From: JAEUQQ01 sp963697285
GTDB lineage: Bacteria > Acidobacteriota > Vicinamibacteria > Vicinamibacterales > JAFNAJ01
Assembly: GCA_963697285.1 (NCBI GenBank)
Contig: CAVONI010000001.1
Location: 124,001 to 188,000, forward strand
DNA length: 64,000 nt
Reading direction: 5' to 3'
A program made the position numbers and the translations under genes. Under the pieces are notes generated by a model that did not search any database, was not told where the DNA came from, and worked only from the letters and a program-made list of their open reading frames with translations. This document shows positions 45,901-54,040 of this stretch, piece by piece (position 1 is the first letter of the stretch; every line of letters starts with the position of its first letter).

Positions 45901-45958
45901 GCCGGCGCAGATTCTCGACGCGCGGCTGCTCAAGTTCAGCATGCAGTTCGACTTCTAG
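42953..45958 (+). CDS. TonB-dependent receptor with N-terminal carboxypeptidase-regulatory-like domain
   Basis: 1,001-residue outer-membrane receptor. A signal peptide (VAVVLAFCVSLTTGAASALA) precedes a CarboxypepD_reg-like Ig domain (NGVVKDTSGGVLPGVDVEV, residues ~36-120). The plug follows (SVRMSIHGARQGDQRMQQNGM), then a 22-strand-type barrel with the NLDLFNLFNGSTVL strand near the end and a C-terminal aromatic FQFDF. This is the Oar-like architecture common in Acidobacteriota. Its position between two related hydrolases suggests that it imports the product or substrate of those enzymes. AAGGAG precedes the ATG. No TonB box is clear at the N-terminus. Confidence 0.92.
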   Translation: MSRLSWSGRVAVVLAFCVSLTTGAASALAQGTSAAAINGVVKDTSGGVLPGVDVEVASPALIEKVRTTVTDEHGRYQVNELRPGTYTVTFSLSGFSKLVQEGLQLTSSFTATVNGELKVGDISESVTVSGAALLLDVTKVTQQRVITTEEFSTVPTAKSTLSLIALMPAAAAPPSAQDVGGSRGEASVRMSIHGARQGDQRMQQNGMSFNMLDNPTGRTFFINPLGAQEIVVEAGSGGSAEYSTGGAQINIISRDGGDRFTGTIFTAGTTHSLQASNLSDDLTAAGLKSVNSIRSIYDVNGVIGGPIVRSKLWFTTAHRRSGRRTRIANLYHDADETDWVFTPDFDRPAEAPEDLRSDGVRLTWAATERQKLWFSYDWQNNDSLNQSGDLDSGTLAIEASERANAYCNDVKVIQGGWTHAATNRLLFDAGMSLMDNFYSIGFDDMNCGGNADNIRILEQSTGFNYNGIINRRRNIASPLIVRGSASYVTGRHNFKAGFDMLATREYYDYRERGGIGLPVSYRFNNGVPNRLTQYVTPRLNPAFVRPALGLFLQDQWMISRLTLQLGLRYEYLRAYSGEIDQPAGFPSNGVDHYEAVDCLPCWHDLSPRMAVAYDLFGNGKTAVKAGLGRYVESLNSAYATDFGPGASIVLNTNRTWTDADRDFFPDCDLANLGRNGECGPTDNSAFGQAAPNRVPESGFMEGFGKRQYNWQASIGVEHELRPGIALSGTYYRRWFGNFTATDNTLVTSADYDPYCITAPTDERLGSVSGSQVCGLYDINPAKFGQVANVVGLASKFGEASEVYNGFDLNVAARFGKGGTLSGGWNVGNTFVSGSAGGTTFSRTDNCFVVDSPQQLYNCKSQNPYQHRVRLSGSYPLPWDFRMAAVFQNLPAANYAANYTVSSAAIAPSLGRPLAGGTANVTIDLLAPGAEYLDQRITQVDVRLTKTLRFGGARRLQANLDLFNLFNGSTVLQVNSTYGPNWLKPAQILDARLLKFSMQFDF

Positions 45959-45985
45959 CCCAGTCCTGGAATCGCAGGAACGCTC

Positions 45986-47365
45986 ATGAGGACGGTTCGT
46001 CGACACGCACTGGCAGTTGCCTTCATCGCGGTCTGCGCCGCACCGGACGCGACGCCTTCGGGGCAGGAAGGCCCCGGGGCGCAGCCCGGTCCTCGCGGAA
46101 CCTACGTGCGGGTGGGTGGCCGCGGCGAGACCGCCAGTGACAGTGTGCTCTTCGAGCCACCGCCAGGCGTCGCATCGTCCGGTATCGCGCTGCTCTTCGC
46201 GCATCCCGGCGAGAGCACCTTCAACCACGTGGCGGGCCGTGAAATGGCCCGCCGCGGCTACCGCATCCTCATGGTCAATCATGAGGACGATCTGAGTCCG
46301 GCCGATGCCTACGCGCCATCCACGTCCGCTGCGCTGAAATACCTGCGCGGCCTGCCGGGTGTCGCGAAGGTCGTGGTGATCACGCACAGCGGCGGCGGGC
46401 ACCACATGGCGTTCTACCAGAACGCCGCTGAGAACGGTCCGAAAGCATGCAACGGACCCGAGAAGATCTACCCGTGTCGTGCCGAGCGCGTCGCCGGCCT
46501 CGAGAAGCCCGACGGCCTGGTCCTGCTGGATCCGACCCTCGGCGCGTTTCACCAGATGAGTTCGATCGATCCCGCCGTCGATTCTGCCGCACCCCGCCAG
46601 CGCAAGCCCGACCTCGACATGTTCGACAGCCGCAACGGCTACGACGCAGCCAGCCGTCGAGCGACATACACCGCCGAGTTCTCGCGGAAGTTCTACGCGG
46701 CCCAGGCCGTACGCAATGCCGCGCTCATCGAGCAGGCCCGGGCGCGGCTGGCAGCGATCGAGAAGGGCAGCGGCGACTACCGCGACGACGAGCCGTTCAT
46801 CGTCGCGGGCATGGGAATCAGTGCGACGGGTGCCAGGCTCTACCAGCCCGATGTGCAGTTCGTCGCCTCGACGCGGGCACCGCACGTCGTGCTGAAAGCC
46901 GACGGCACGCGCTCAACCGAGATCGTGCGGTCGATGCGGCCGCCGTCGGGCGCGCGGCCTGACGAGGCACTGGCAACGCTGTCGATGATGACGCAGAACA
47001 GCACGGTACGCCGCTTCCTGGCCACATCGGCGATTCGCACCGGGAGCGACTTTGCGTTCACCGCGAACGACATCGTCGGCGTCGACTGGACGTCTGCGAT
47101 GAACAGCACGCCTGGCAACGCAGAGGGCATCACGGTACCGACGCTCGTCCTGTCGGTGACGTGTCACTACCTGATGGTGCCCGATGAGATCATCTTCGAC
47201 CACCTGGCGGCCAGGGACAAGCAGCTCGTGTTCGTCGAAGGGGCGACGCACGGCTTCTCGCCCTGCCGGCCCGAGTACGGCGACACGATGGCGCGGACGT
47301 TCGACTACGTCGATGGCTGGCTGACGCAGGCAGGCCGGTTCGCGCAGAATTCCCCGAACAGGTAG
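45986..47365 (+). CDS. exported alpha/beta hydrolase, copy 2
   Basis: 459-residue relative of the gene at 41583, with signal peptide (RHALAVAFIAVCAAPDATPSG), nucleophile elbow VVVITHSGGGHHMAFYQ, the cysteine-bearing insertion (KACNGPEKIYPCRAER), acid region LSVTCHYLMVPDEIIFDH and terminal His in VEGATHGFSPCRPEYGD. Motifs, lid insertion and C-terminus are parallel, so the two arose by duplication. The difference at the elbow (GGGHH versus GGGPE) suggests different substrate tolerance. It follows the TonB receptor by 27 bases. Confidence 0.82.
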   Translation: MRTVRRHALAVAFIAVCAAPDATPSGQEGPGAQPGPRGTYVRVGGRGETASDSVLFEPPPGVASSGIALLFAHPGESTFNHVAGREMARRGYRILMVNHEDDLSPADAYAPSTSAALKYLRGLPGVAKVVVITHSGGGHHMAFYQNAAENGPKACNGPEKIYPCRAERVAGLEKPDGLVLLDPTLGAFHQMSSIDPAVDSAAPRQRKPDLDMFDSRNGYDAASRRATYTAEFSRKFYAAQAVRNAALIEQARARLAAIEKGSGDYRDDEPFIVAGMGISATGARLYQPDVQFVASTRAPHVVLKADGTRSTEIVRSMRPPSGARPDEALATLSMMTQNSTVRRFLATSAIRTGSDFAFTANDIVGVDWTSAMNSTPGNAEGITVPTLVLSVTCHYLMVPDEIIFDHLAARDKQLVFVEGATHGFSPCRPEYGDTMARTFDYVDGWLTQAGRFAQNSPNR

Positions 47366-47386
47366 AGACTTCATGGCGGTAAGGCA

Positions 47387-48433
47387 ATGATCATCGATTG
47401 TCACGGACATTTCACGACCTCGCCCAAGGCGCTGCACGCGTGGCGCAAGAGGCAACTCGAGAGCATCAATGACCCGGCACACGCCCCGGCCAAGACGGAC
47501 CTCGTCATCACCGACGATGAGATTCGTGACGCCATCGAAGGCGGCCAGCTGAAGCTGCAGAAGGAGCGCGGTGGCGACCTGACGCTCTTCTCGCCGATCG
47601 CCGGACAGATGGCGCATCACCTGGGCAACGAGCAGACGAGCCTGGTGTGGGCCGAGGTCTGCAACGATCTGATCCACCGCGTCTGCAACCTGTTCCCCGA
47701 CAACTTCGTGGGCGTGTGCCAGTTGCCCCAGTCGCCGGGCGTGTCTCCGGCCAACTGCATTCCCGAGCTGCGGCGGTGTGTCGAGGACCTGGGATTCGTG
47801 GGCTGCAACCTGAACCCGGACCCGTCCGGAGGTTACTGGCAGGATCCGCCGCTGACCGACCGCGCCTGGTACCCGCTGTACGAGGAGATGGTCCGACTCG
47901 ACGTCCCGGCCATGGTGCACGTCAGCTCGTCGTGCAATCCATGCTTCCACGGGACGGGCGCGCACTACATCAACGGCGACACGACGGCGTTCATGCAGTT
48001 TCTCCTGTCGGATCTCTTCAGGGACTTCCCGGCACTGCGATTCGTCATCCCCCACGGCGGCGGCGCGGTCCCCTATCACTGGGGACGGTATCGTGGCCTG
48101 TCGCTCGAGCAGGTCAAGCGGCCCCTCGAGCCGCTGCTCGACAACGTCTTCTTCGACACCTGCGTGTACCACGAGCCGGGCATCCGCTTTCTGACAGAGG
48201 TCATTCCCGTCGACAACATCCTCTTCGGGTCAGAGATGATCGGTGCCGTTCGCGGGCGGGATCCGAACACGGGTGAGTACTTCGACGACACCAAGCGGTA
48301 TCTCGACGCCTGCGCGCACCTGAGCGCCGAAGAGCGTCACAAGATTTTCGAGGCGAATGCCAGGCGCGTGTATCCTCGGCTCGACACCCTGCTGAAGCGG
48401 CGCGCGGCCGCGGCAACGACCTCCTCCTCATAA
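47387..48433 (+). CDS. ligJ: 4-oxalomesaconate hydratase-like (LigJ family)
   Basis: 348-residue amidohydrolase-superfamily protein closely resembling LigJ, which hydrates 4-oxalomesaconate to 4-carboxy-4-hydroxy-2-oxoadipate in the protocatechuate 4,5-cleavage and gallate pathways. Shared landmarks: MIIDCHGHFTTSPKAL (H6, H8 metal ligands), KERGGDLTLFSPIAG, LPQSPGV, GFVGCNLNPDPSGGYW, MVHVSSSCNPCFHGTGAHY, RFVIPHGGGAVPYHWGR, VFFDTCVYHEPGI and LFGSEMIGAVRG. Length and motif order match the family end to end. It lies in an operon with an HpcH/HpaI aldolase that could perform the next step. No dioxygenase (LigAB/GalA) is in the window. Confidence 0.85.
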   Translation: MIIDCHGHFTTSPKALHAWRKRQLESINDPAHAPAKTDLVITDDEIRDAIEGGQLKLQKERGGDLTLFSPIAGQMAHHLGNEQTSLVWAEVCNDLIHRVCNLFPDNFVGVCQLPQSPGVSPANCIPELRRCVEDLGFVGCNLNPDPSGGYWQDPPLTDRAWYPLYEEMVRLDVPAMVHVSSSCNPCFHGTGAHYINGDTTAFMQFLLSDLFRDFPALRFVIPHGGGAVPYHWGRYRGLSLEQVKRPLEPLLDNVFFDTCVYHEPGIRFLTEVIPVDNILFGSEMIGAVRGRDPNTGEYFDDTKRYLDACAHLSAEERHKIFEANARRVYPRLDTLLKRRAAAATTSSS

Positions 48434-48443
48434 CAGAGTGGCC

Positions 48444-49304
48444 ATGGCACCTGCACGGTACGTCGACATTCATCCGCACATCATCTCGACCGACGTCGTC
48501 CGGTATCCCCAGAGCCCACTGTTCGGCGTGCAGTCGGTGTGGTCGAAGGAGAGGCCGATCACGCTCGAGCAATACCTCGCCGAGATGGACGCGGCGGGTG
48601 TGCAGCAGGCAGCGATCGTCCAGGCCTCGACCTGTTACGGGTACGACAACAGCTACGTGGCCGACTCGGTCTCGAAGTATCCAGGTCGCTTGACGGCCGT
48701 CGGATCGGTAGACCTGTTGCAGCCCGACGCGCCTGAGCGGATTCGCCACTGGATGACGCGCGGCGTCACGGGGCTCCGGCTGTTCACCGGCGGCAGCACC
48801 AAGGCCATCGACCCCAGTGCGCTGGACGACCCGCGGTCGTTCGCGGCGTGGGAGCTGTGTTCGGACGCCGGTATCACGATGTGCCTGCAGACCGACCCGA
48901 CGGGCCTGGCGCAGGTCGCGGGACTCGCGAAACGCTTCCCGCAGGTGAGGATCCTGCTCGATCACCTGAGCCGGCCCGACATCTCGGACGGACCGCCCTA
49001 CAAGAAGGCCTCGTCGCTGTTCGGCCTGCAGCCGTTCGAGAACATCTACCTGAAGCTGACGCCGCGGACCGTCGACAAGGCCAGTGGCGGAGAGGCGACG
49101 CCGGAGACGTTCTTCCCCCGGCTGGTCGAGGTGTTCGGCAGTCGCCGGATCGCGTGGGGCTCGAACCTCCCGGCATCCGCCGGTCCGCTCGCGGTCACCC
49201 TGGACGCGGCGAAGGATGCCCTGCGGTGCCTGTCAGCCGACGACCAGGAGTGGATCTTCGCCCGGACGGCCCACACCCTCTATCCGAGCCTTGCGAACGC
49301 GTGA
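48444..49304 (+). CDS. amidohydrolase-family (COG3618-type) protein with Asn at the catalytic Asp position
   Basis: 286-residue TIM-barrel amidohydrolase, same broad class as LigI (2-pyrone-4,6-dicarboxylate lactonase). Landmarks: YVDIHPHIIS (H10, H12), AAIVQASTCYGYDNSYV, GRLTAVGSVD, GLRLFTGG, ILLDHLSRPD, and IAWGSNLPA near residue 240. In active relatives the last motif reads WG(S/T)D, with Asp as the catalytic base; here it is Asn. The ATG at 48444 is preferred over a GTG six bases upstream. It overlaps the ABC ATPase by TGATG. A lactonase role in PDC-type metabolism is plausible, but the Asn makes activity uncertain. Confidence 0.75.
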   Translation: MAPARYVDIHPHIISTDVVRYPQSPLFGVQSVWSKERPITLEQYLAEMDAAGVQQAAIVQASTCYGYDNSYVADSVSKYPGRLTAVGSVDLLQPDAPERIRHWMTRGVTGLRLFTGGSTKAIDPSALDDPRSFAAWELCSDAGITMCLQTDPTGLAQVAGLAKRFPQVRILLDHLSRPDISDGPPYKKASSLFGLQPFENIYLKLTPRTVDKASGGEATPETFFPRLVEVFGSRRIAWGSNLPASAGPLAVTLDAAKDALRCLSADDQEWIFARTAHTLYPSLANA

Positions 49305-50137
49305 TGCCGGTGCGATTGGCGGTCCGCAATGTGCGCAAGAGCTTCCGCATTCGCGGACGACGCGAGGCCGAGGACCGCATCCTGAACGTGCTCGGTGACG
49401 TGAGCTTCGACGTCCGGCAGGGAGAGGTCGTCTCGCTCATCGGTGAGAGCGGCTGCGGAAAGACCACGTTGCTCAGGCTCATCCAGGGCCTGAGCCACCC
49501 GGACGGCGGCACCATCCTCGTCGACGGCATCCCGGTTACCAGGCCCGGGCGTGACCGGGGCTTCGTGTTCCAGCAGGCCAGCCTGCTGCCCTGGCGCAAT
49601 GCCCTCCAGAATGTCGAGCTCGGCCTGGAGATCCAGGGCGTGCCGGCCAAAGAGCGCGCCGAGCGCGCGCGGACGCTGCTCGGCCTGGTAGGACTCGAGC
49701 AGGCAGCCGACCAGTTTCCGCACCAGTTGTCGGGCGGCATGCAGCAGCGCATCGGCCTGGCACGCGCCCTGGCCATCGATCCGGCGATCCTGCTCATGGA
49801 CGAACCGTTCAGCGCGCTGGATGCCCAGACGCGTGAGGGGTTGCAGGCCGAACTGCTCCGCATCCATGCCGAAACGCGCAAGACGACGCTGTTCGTGACC
49901 CATGACCTGGACGAGGCCATCTACCTGAGTAACCGGGTGGTGGTCCTGGCCGCCAAGCCGGGGAGGGTGCAGCAGGTGATCGACATCCCGTTTGCCCATC
50001 CCAGGCCGGAGCTGCCCGAACTTCGTGGCGATCTTGCGTTCCAGGCGATACGGGCCAACATCTGGAGCCTGATTCGCGGTTCGGAGACGGCGACGCAGGG
50101 AAGCGGAGTCCTTCGGGAAAGGACGAACGGCCAATGA
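49304..50137 (+). CDS. ABC transporter ATPase (TauB/SsuB/NrtD type)
   Basis: 277-residue nucleotide-binding subunit. Walker A LIGESGCGKTTLLRL (residues 46-60), Q-loop FQQASLLPWRN, signature LSGGMQQRIGLARAL, Walker B ILLMDEPFSALDAQTRE and switch VTHDLDEAIYLSNRV are all canonical for the nitrate/sulfonate/taurine family. ATG overlaps the amidohydrolase stop, and the gene's end overlaps the permease start by ATGA. It pairs with the permease at 50134 and probably with the lipoprotein receptor at 37056. Confidence 0.95.
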   Translation: MPVRLAVRNVRKSFRIRGRREAEDRILNVLGDVSFDVRQGEVVSLIGESGCGKTTLLRLIQGLSHPDGGTILVDGIPVTRPGRDRGFVFQQASLLPWRNALQNVELGLEIQGVPAKERAERARTLLGLVGLEQAADQFPHQLSGGMQQRIGLARALAIDPAILLMDEPFSALDAQTREGLQAELLRIHAETRKTTLFVTHDLDEAIYLSNRVVVLAAKPGRVQQVIDIPFAHPRPELPELRGDLAFQAIRANIWSLIRGSETATQGSGVLRERTNGQ

Positions 50138-50991
50138 CGCAGCACGAACCCGATCACGGCGTGCCGGTCGAGGATCCCGCTGTGGCCGCGGCAGGAATGG
50201 CCGCGACGCCCATCGAGGATCTTGCTCCTCCTCCGCGGAGCAAGAGCCGGATGTGGATGATCCGCCTCGCGTCGATGGTGACGGTCATGGGGCTGTGGGC
50301 GTTTGCCGCAACGCGAGCCAACCCGCTGTTCCTGCCCTCGCCCGCGGCCGTGGCGAAGGCCGGCGCCACGATGATCGCCACGGGCGAACTGGCGGGCGCA
50401 CTGTTGAGCAGCGTGCAGACCGTGGTCATCGGCTTCTTCATCGCGGCGACGGTGGGGATCGTGCTGGGCCTGCTCATCGGCCGCTATCGCGTCGTGGATG
50501 CCGCGACCGACTGGCTCATCAACGCGCTGTACGCGACGCCGCTCGTGGCCGTGATCCCGCTGGTGATTCTCTGGCTCGGGCTGGGTGATCCCGCCAAGCT
50601 GTTCGTTGTCACCATCCTCACGGTGTTCCCCGTGTTGATCAACACGGCGGCAGGCGTACGGAACGTGCCGCAGGCGCTGATCGACGTCAGCACGGCGTTC
50701 GCCGCGAACGAACGCCAGGTGTTCGTCAAGATCATCCTGCCGTCGGCCGTTCCCTACATGATGACGGGACTGCGCCTCGGCATCGGGCGCGCGATCATCG
50801 GCATGGTGGTGGCGGAATTCTTCACCGCGATCACCGGCCTCGGGGCCTTGATCGTGAAGTACAGCAACCGGTACGACACGGCGTCGACGTTCGTCCCGAT
50901 CCTGGTGCTGATGTTGCTCGGGATCCTGCTGACGACGCTGGTGCGGCGTGCCGAGGAACACTTCGCGCCGTGGCGAGTGGCCGACGACTAG
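50134..50991 (+). CDS. ABC transporter permease (TauC/SsuC type)
   Basis: 285-residue permease with six transmembrane helices (about residues 45-60, 85-110, 120-145, 155-175, 205-230, 250-270). The EAA-type cytoplasmic loop is visible as VSTAFAANERQVFVKIILPSAVPYMMTGLRLGIGR. An acidic, Pro-rich N-terminal extension of ~35 residues precedes helix 1. It overlaps the ATPase gene (ATGA), showing one unit. The substrate is inferred only from the neighbourhood: a carboxylated aromatic or an ester-derived acid. Confidence 0.93.
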   Translation: MTQHEPDHGVPVEDPAVAAAGMAATPIEDLAPPPRSKSRMWMIRLASMVTVMGLWAFAATRANPLFLPSPAAVAKAGATMIATGELAGALLSSVQTVVIGFFIAATVGIVLGLLIGRYRVVDAATDWLINALYATPLVAVIPLVILWLGLGDPAKLFVVTILTVFPVLINTAAGVRNVPQALIDVSTAFAANERQVFVKIILPSAVPYMMTGLRLGIGRAIIGMVVAEFFTAITGLGALIVKYSNRYDTASTFVPILVLMLLGILLTTLVRRAEEHFAPWRVADD

Positions 50992-51087
50992 CCCCTGTGG
51001 CGGGCTCCGCAACTCCCGCACCCGGGGAACTGGATTCACACACATCATTCATCGCGTTCGACGTCATACGTCAGGGGGCACACGCAC

Positions 51088-51951
51088 ATGGCCGACACAG
51101 GTCGCTTGAACAACATCATCCGTGCGTGGGAAGAAGGGCGTCCCGCGTTTGCGTCCTTCGCGCACGCCGACCCACAGACCGCGATCGAGTTCAGCACCGC
51201 GCCGTACGACGGCATCATCTTCGAGATGGAGCACAACCCGTTCGACGTGCAGGCGTTGCAGGATGCGCTGCAGTACCTGCTCAACCGGAAGCAGATCGTC
51301 GCCTCCGGATCGCTGGCACCTGCCGTGACGCCCATCGTGCGCGTGCCCGCCAACGGTGTCGAACGGAACCAGTCGTTTGCCAAGCAGGCGCTCGACCGCG
51401 GCGTGTACGGCGTGGTCTGGCCGCACATCGGCGATGCCGAGCAGGCCTACAACGCCGTGGCATCCTGCCGGTACGCGCGGCCGGAGACCGCCGACCGGTA
51501 CGAGCCGGCCGGAGCGCGCGGCGATGGTCCCACGTCGGCGTGCCGCTACTGGGGGCTGACGCCGCAGGAGTACTACGACAAGGCCGACGTCTGGCCGCTG
51601 AACCCCAACGGCGAGATCCTGGTGTTCATCATGTGCGAGAGCCCGAAGGGGCTCGCGAACCTCGACGACATCCTCACGCGCGTTCCGGGCATCGGCTGCG
51701 TGCTGATCGGCGAGGGCGATCTCAGCCAGGCGCTGGGGTTCCCGCGGCAGTACGACCACCCCGTGGTCAAGGACGCCATGGACCACATCGTGGCGACCTG
51801 CAGGAAGCACGACGTGCCGGTCGGTCACCCGCATGTGACCTCGAGCAACGTGGAGCGCCTGGTGGGCGAGGGTTACCGGTTCCTCATGTCAGCGCCCGTC
51901 CGGACCTATGGCGCCATCCAGAAGGCGAAAGATCTGCTGGGCCTGAAGTGA
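51088..51951 (+). CDS. HpcH/HpaI aldolase-family protein
   Basis: 287-residue class II pyruvate/oxaloacetate aldolase-like barrel. Landmarks: PYDGIIFEMEHNPFD (metal-binding Glu region), PIVRVPANGVERNQ (substrate Arg), VWPHIGDAEQA and CVLIGEGDLSQALGFP (family DLS motif). An insertion of ~30 residues (CRYARPETADRYEPAG to CRYWGLTPQEYYDKAD) lies mid-barrel. Members cleave 4-hydroxy-2-oxo acids such as 4-carboxy-4-hydroxy-2-oxoadipate, exactly the LigJ product, so this is a good candidate for the step after the hydratase. It lies 96 bases downstream of the permease gene. Confidence 0.82.
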   Translation: MADTGRLNNIIRAWEEGRPAFASFAHADPQTAIEFSTAPYDGIIFEMEHNPFDVQALQDALQYLLNRKQIVASGSLAPAVTPIVRVPANGVERNQSFAKQALDRGVYGVVWPHIGDAEQAYNAVASCRYARPETADRYEPAGARGDGPTSACRYWGLTPQEYYDKADVWPLNPNGEILVFIMCESPKGLANLDDILTRVPGIGCVLIGEGDLSQALGFPRQYDHPVVKDAMDHIVATCRKHDVPVGHPHVTSSNVERLVGEGYRFLMSAPVRTYGAIQKAKDLLGLK

Positions 51952-51984
51952 GCATTGCGTCGAACCGAGCACTGGAGTCATCGC

Positions 51985-52878
51985 ATGTCCTACGCGTCTG
52001 TTGCATCCCTGAGAACCAACCTCGCCGACTATCCGATCACGATGCCGATCAAGGACGGCCGCGTCACGCCCAGCGTCGTGCCGCTCGACTACTGCGGGCC
52101 CAGGCTCGCGCATGACGGCTTCAAGGCGATGCTGCGCGAGCACGCCTTCGACGCGGGCGAACTCGCCATCGTCACCTACCTGCAGGCCAAGGCCTACGGC
52201 AAGCCATTCGTGATGCTGCCGATCCCCATCTCGGGGCGTTTCCAGCACCGCTGCGTCGCGTACAACCAGGAGTTCGGCCGCCTGAATCCGAAGGACATCG
52301 AGGGACGCACGGTGGGCGTCCGCACCTACTCGCAGACGACCGGCGTGTGGGCGCGAGGCATCCTGCAGCACGAATACGGCGTCGATCTCGACAAGGTCAC
52401 CTGGCTGACGATCGACGAGTCGCACCTGAGCGAGTACCACGATCCCTCGAACTGCCAGCGTCTTCCTGCCGGTACCAAGCTGATCGACATGATGTTCAAG
52501 GGCGAGGTGGCCGCGGCGATCCTGGGAAACGACATGCCCAAGGACCCCCGCCTGCAGACCCTCGTGCCCGACGCAGCCTCCGAAGCCCAGAAGTGGTACG
52601 AGCGCGAGGGCGTGCTCCCGATGAACCACGTGTTCGTGGTCCGCGAGGAACTCTCGACGGAGCGGCCCGACATCGTCCGCGACATCTTCCGGATGCTCGC
52701 CGAGAGCCGCACGCTCGCGATGGAGGCGGCGGCCATCGTCGTCCCGCCGATCGGCCTCGAGGCGAACCGCAAGGGCCTCGAGATGGCGATCGAGTGGGCC
52801 TACGAGCAGAAGGTCCTCCCGCGCCGTCTCTCGGTCGACGAGCTGTTCGACGAGACGACGGCCTCGCTCACCGCTTGA
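51985..52878 (+). CDS. 4,5-dihydroxyphthalate decarboxylase-like protein, second copy
   Basis: 297-residue relative of the gene at 36083. Seen: YPITMPIKDGRVTPSVVPLD, FDAGELAIVTYLQAKAYG, FVMLPIPISGRFQHRCVAYN, IEGRTVGVRTYSQTTGVWARGILQHEYG and the C-terminal ANRKGLEMAIEWAYEQKVL. No leader peptide. This version matches Pht5-like members slightly better, as it has GILQHEYGVDLDKVTW. It follows the aldolase by 33 bases and closes the operon. Enzyme or ligand-binding role undecided, as for the first copy. Confidence 0.72.
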   Translation: MSYASVASLRTNLADYPITMPIKDGRVTPSVVPLDYCGPRLAHDGFKAMLREHAFDAGELAIVTYLQAKAYGKPFVMLPIPISGRFQHRCVAYNQEFGRLNPKDIEGRTVGVRTYSQTTGVWARGILQHEYGVDLDKVTWLTIDESHLSEYHDPSNCQRLPAGTKLIDMMFKGEVAAAILGNDMPKDPRLQTLVPDAASEAQKWYEREGVLPMNHVFVVREELSTERPDIVRDIFRMLAESRTLAMEAAAIVVPPIGLEANRKGLEMAIEWAYEQKVLPRRLSVDELFDETTASLTA

Positions 52879-53091
52879 ATCCATCGCCGGCCAGTCGCGG
52901 GGGCGTCCTCGACCCGGGCGCGCCGTCGGTGTCCTGGTTTCACGGCACCGCGAACTACCTGGCCGAATCGTGCCATCATGGCGGTTCGATTCAGGCGACG
53001 CAGCGGTGAGGTCGGTGGGGAGGCGTTGCCTCGCGACCACGGGAATAGACGACTCTCCGGCTTGACCGGATCTCAAGAGGAGGACTGACAC

Positions 53092-53980
53092 ATGGAACGC
53101 AAGACCGCTCACGATTTCGACCAGGAACTGCTGATCCTGTTCGATGCCTATGTGCACGGCGCGCTCGATCGCCGCGGCTTTCTCGACAAGGCGGCCAAGT
53201 TCGCCGTTGGCGGCGTGACCGCCGTCGATGCTGCTCGATCAGCTCAGCCCGAAGTTCGTCGAGGCGCAGGTCGTCAAGCCCGAGGACTCGCGCATCAAGG
53301 TGCAGTACCTCGAATACGACTCGCCGAAGGGCTACGGCAAGATGCGCGGCTACCTGGCCCAGCCGGCCAAGGCCGCCGGCAAGCTGCCGGGCGTCCTCGT
53401 CATCCACGAGAACCGCGGGTTGAACCCGCACATCGAGGACATCGCGCGCCGGCTCGCGCTCGACAACTTCGTGGCGTTCGCGCCGGACGCGCTCTTCCCG
53501 CTCGGCGGCTATCCCGGCGACGAGGACAAGGCCCGCGAGGTGTTCCCCAAGCTCGATCAGGCGAAGACGCGCGAGGACTTCGTCGCGGCGGCCCAGTGGC
53601 TGAAGGCGCGGCCTGAAACCAACGGGAAGGTCGGCGTCGTCGGCTTCTGCTACGGCGGCGGCATGGTCAACTTCCTGGCGACCCAGCTGCCCGACCTCGC
53701 GGCCGGCGTCGCGTTCTACGGCAGCTCGCCGAACGTCGAGGACGTGCCGAAGATCAAGGCGGCGCTGGTGATCCAGTCGGCCGAGGTCGACGAGCGCATC
53801 AACGCGAGCTGGCCGGCGTACGAGGCGGCGCTGAAGGCGGCCAACGTGCGCTACGAGCGCCACCTCTATCCGGGGACGCAGCACGGCTTCAACAACGACA
53901 CCACTCCGCGTTTCGATGCGGCCGCCGCCAAGCTTGCCTGGGAGCGGACGCTCGCCCACTTGAACAAGTACGTGCGCTGA
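53092..53980 (+). CDS. dienelactone hydrolase family protein (frameshifted)
   Basis: The first frame reads MERKTAHDFDQELLILFDAY then a RRGFLDKAAKFAVGG leader-like segment; a one-base shift around 53222-53228 moves the coding into another frame starting MLLDQLSPKFVEAQ. The rest is a complete dienelactone hydrolase: VLVIHENRGLNPHIEDI (Glu), FAPDALFPLGGYPGDE, VGFCYGGGMVNF (nucleophile Cys), and PGTQHGFNNDTTPRF (His). Dienelactone hydrolases act on ring-cleavage products of chloro- and hydroxy-aromatics, matching the neighbourhood. The N-terminus resembles the acidobacterial form with a Tat-like pro-segment. A GGAGGA site precedes the ATG at 53092. Confidence 0.8.
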
Positions 53981-54001
53981 GCGCAGGTACTCCAGCAGTC
54001 A

Positions 54002-54040
54002 GGGCCGACGCCGACAGCACTTTGCTCGGGGCGTCGGCCC
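54002..54040 (+). terminator. strong GC hairpin after the dienelactone hydrolase gene
   Basis: GGGCCGACGCC (54002-54012) and GGCGTCGGCCC (54030-54040) are perfect complements with a 17-base loop. There is no T-tract, so it may be a Rho-type or partial terminator. The rest of the 328-base gap (53981-54308) shows no gene; a GC-rich run of short open frames has no ribosome binding site. Confidence 0.5.
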
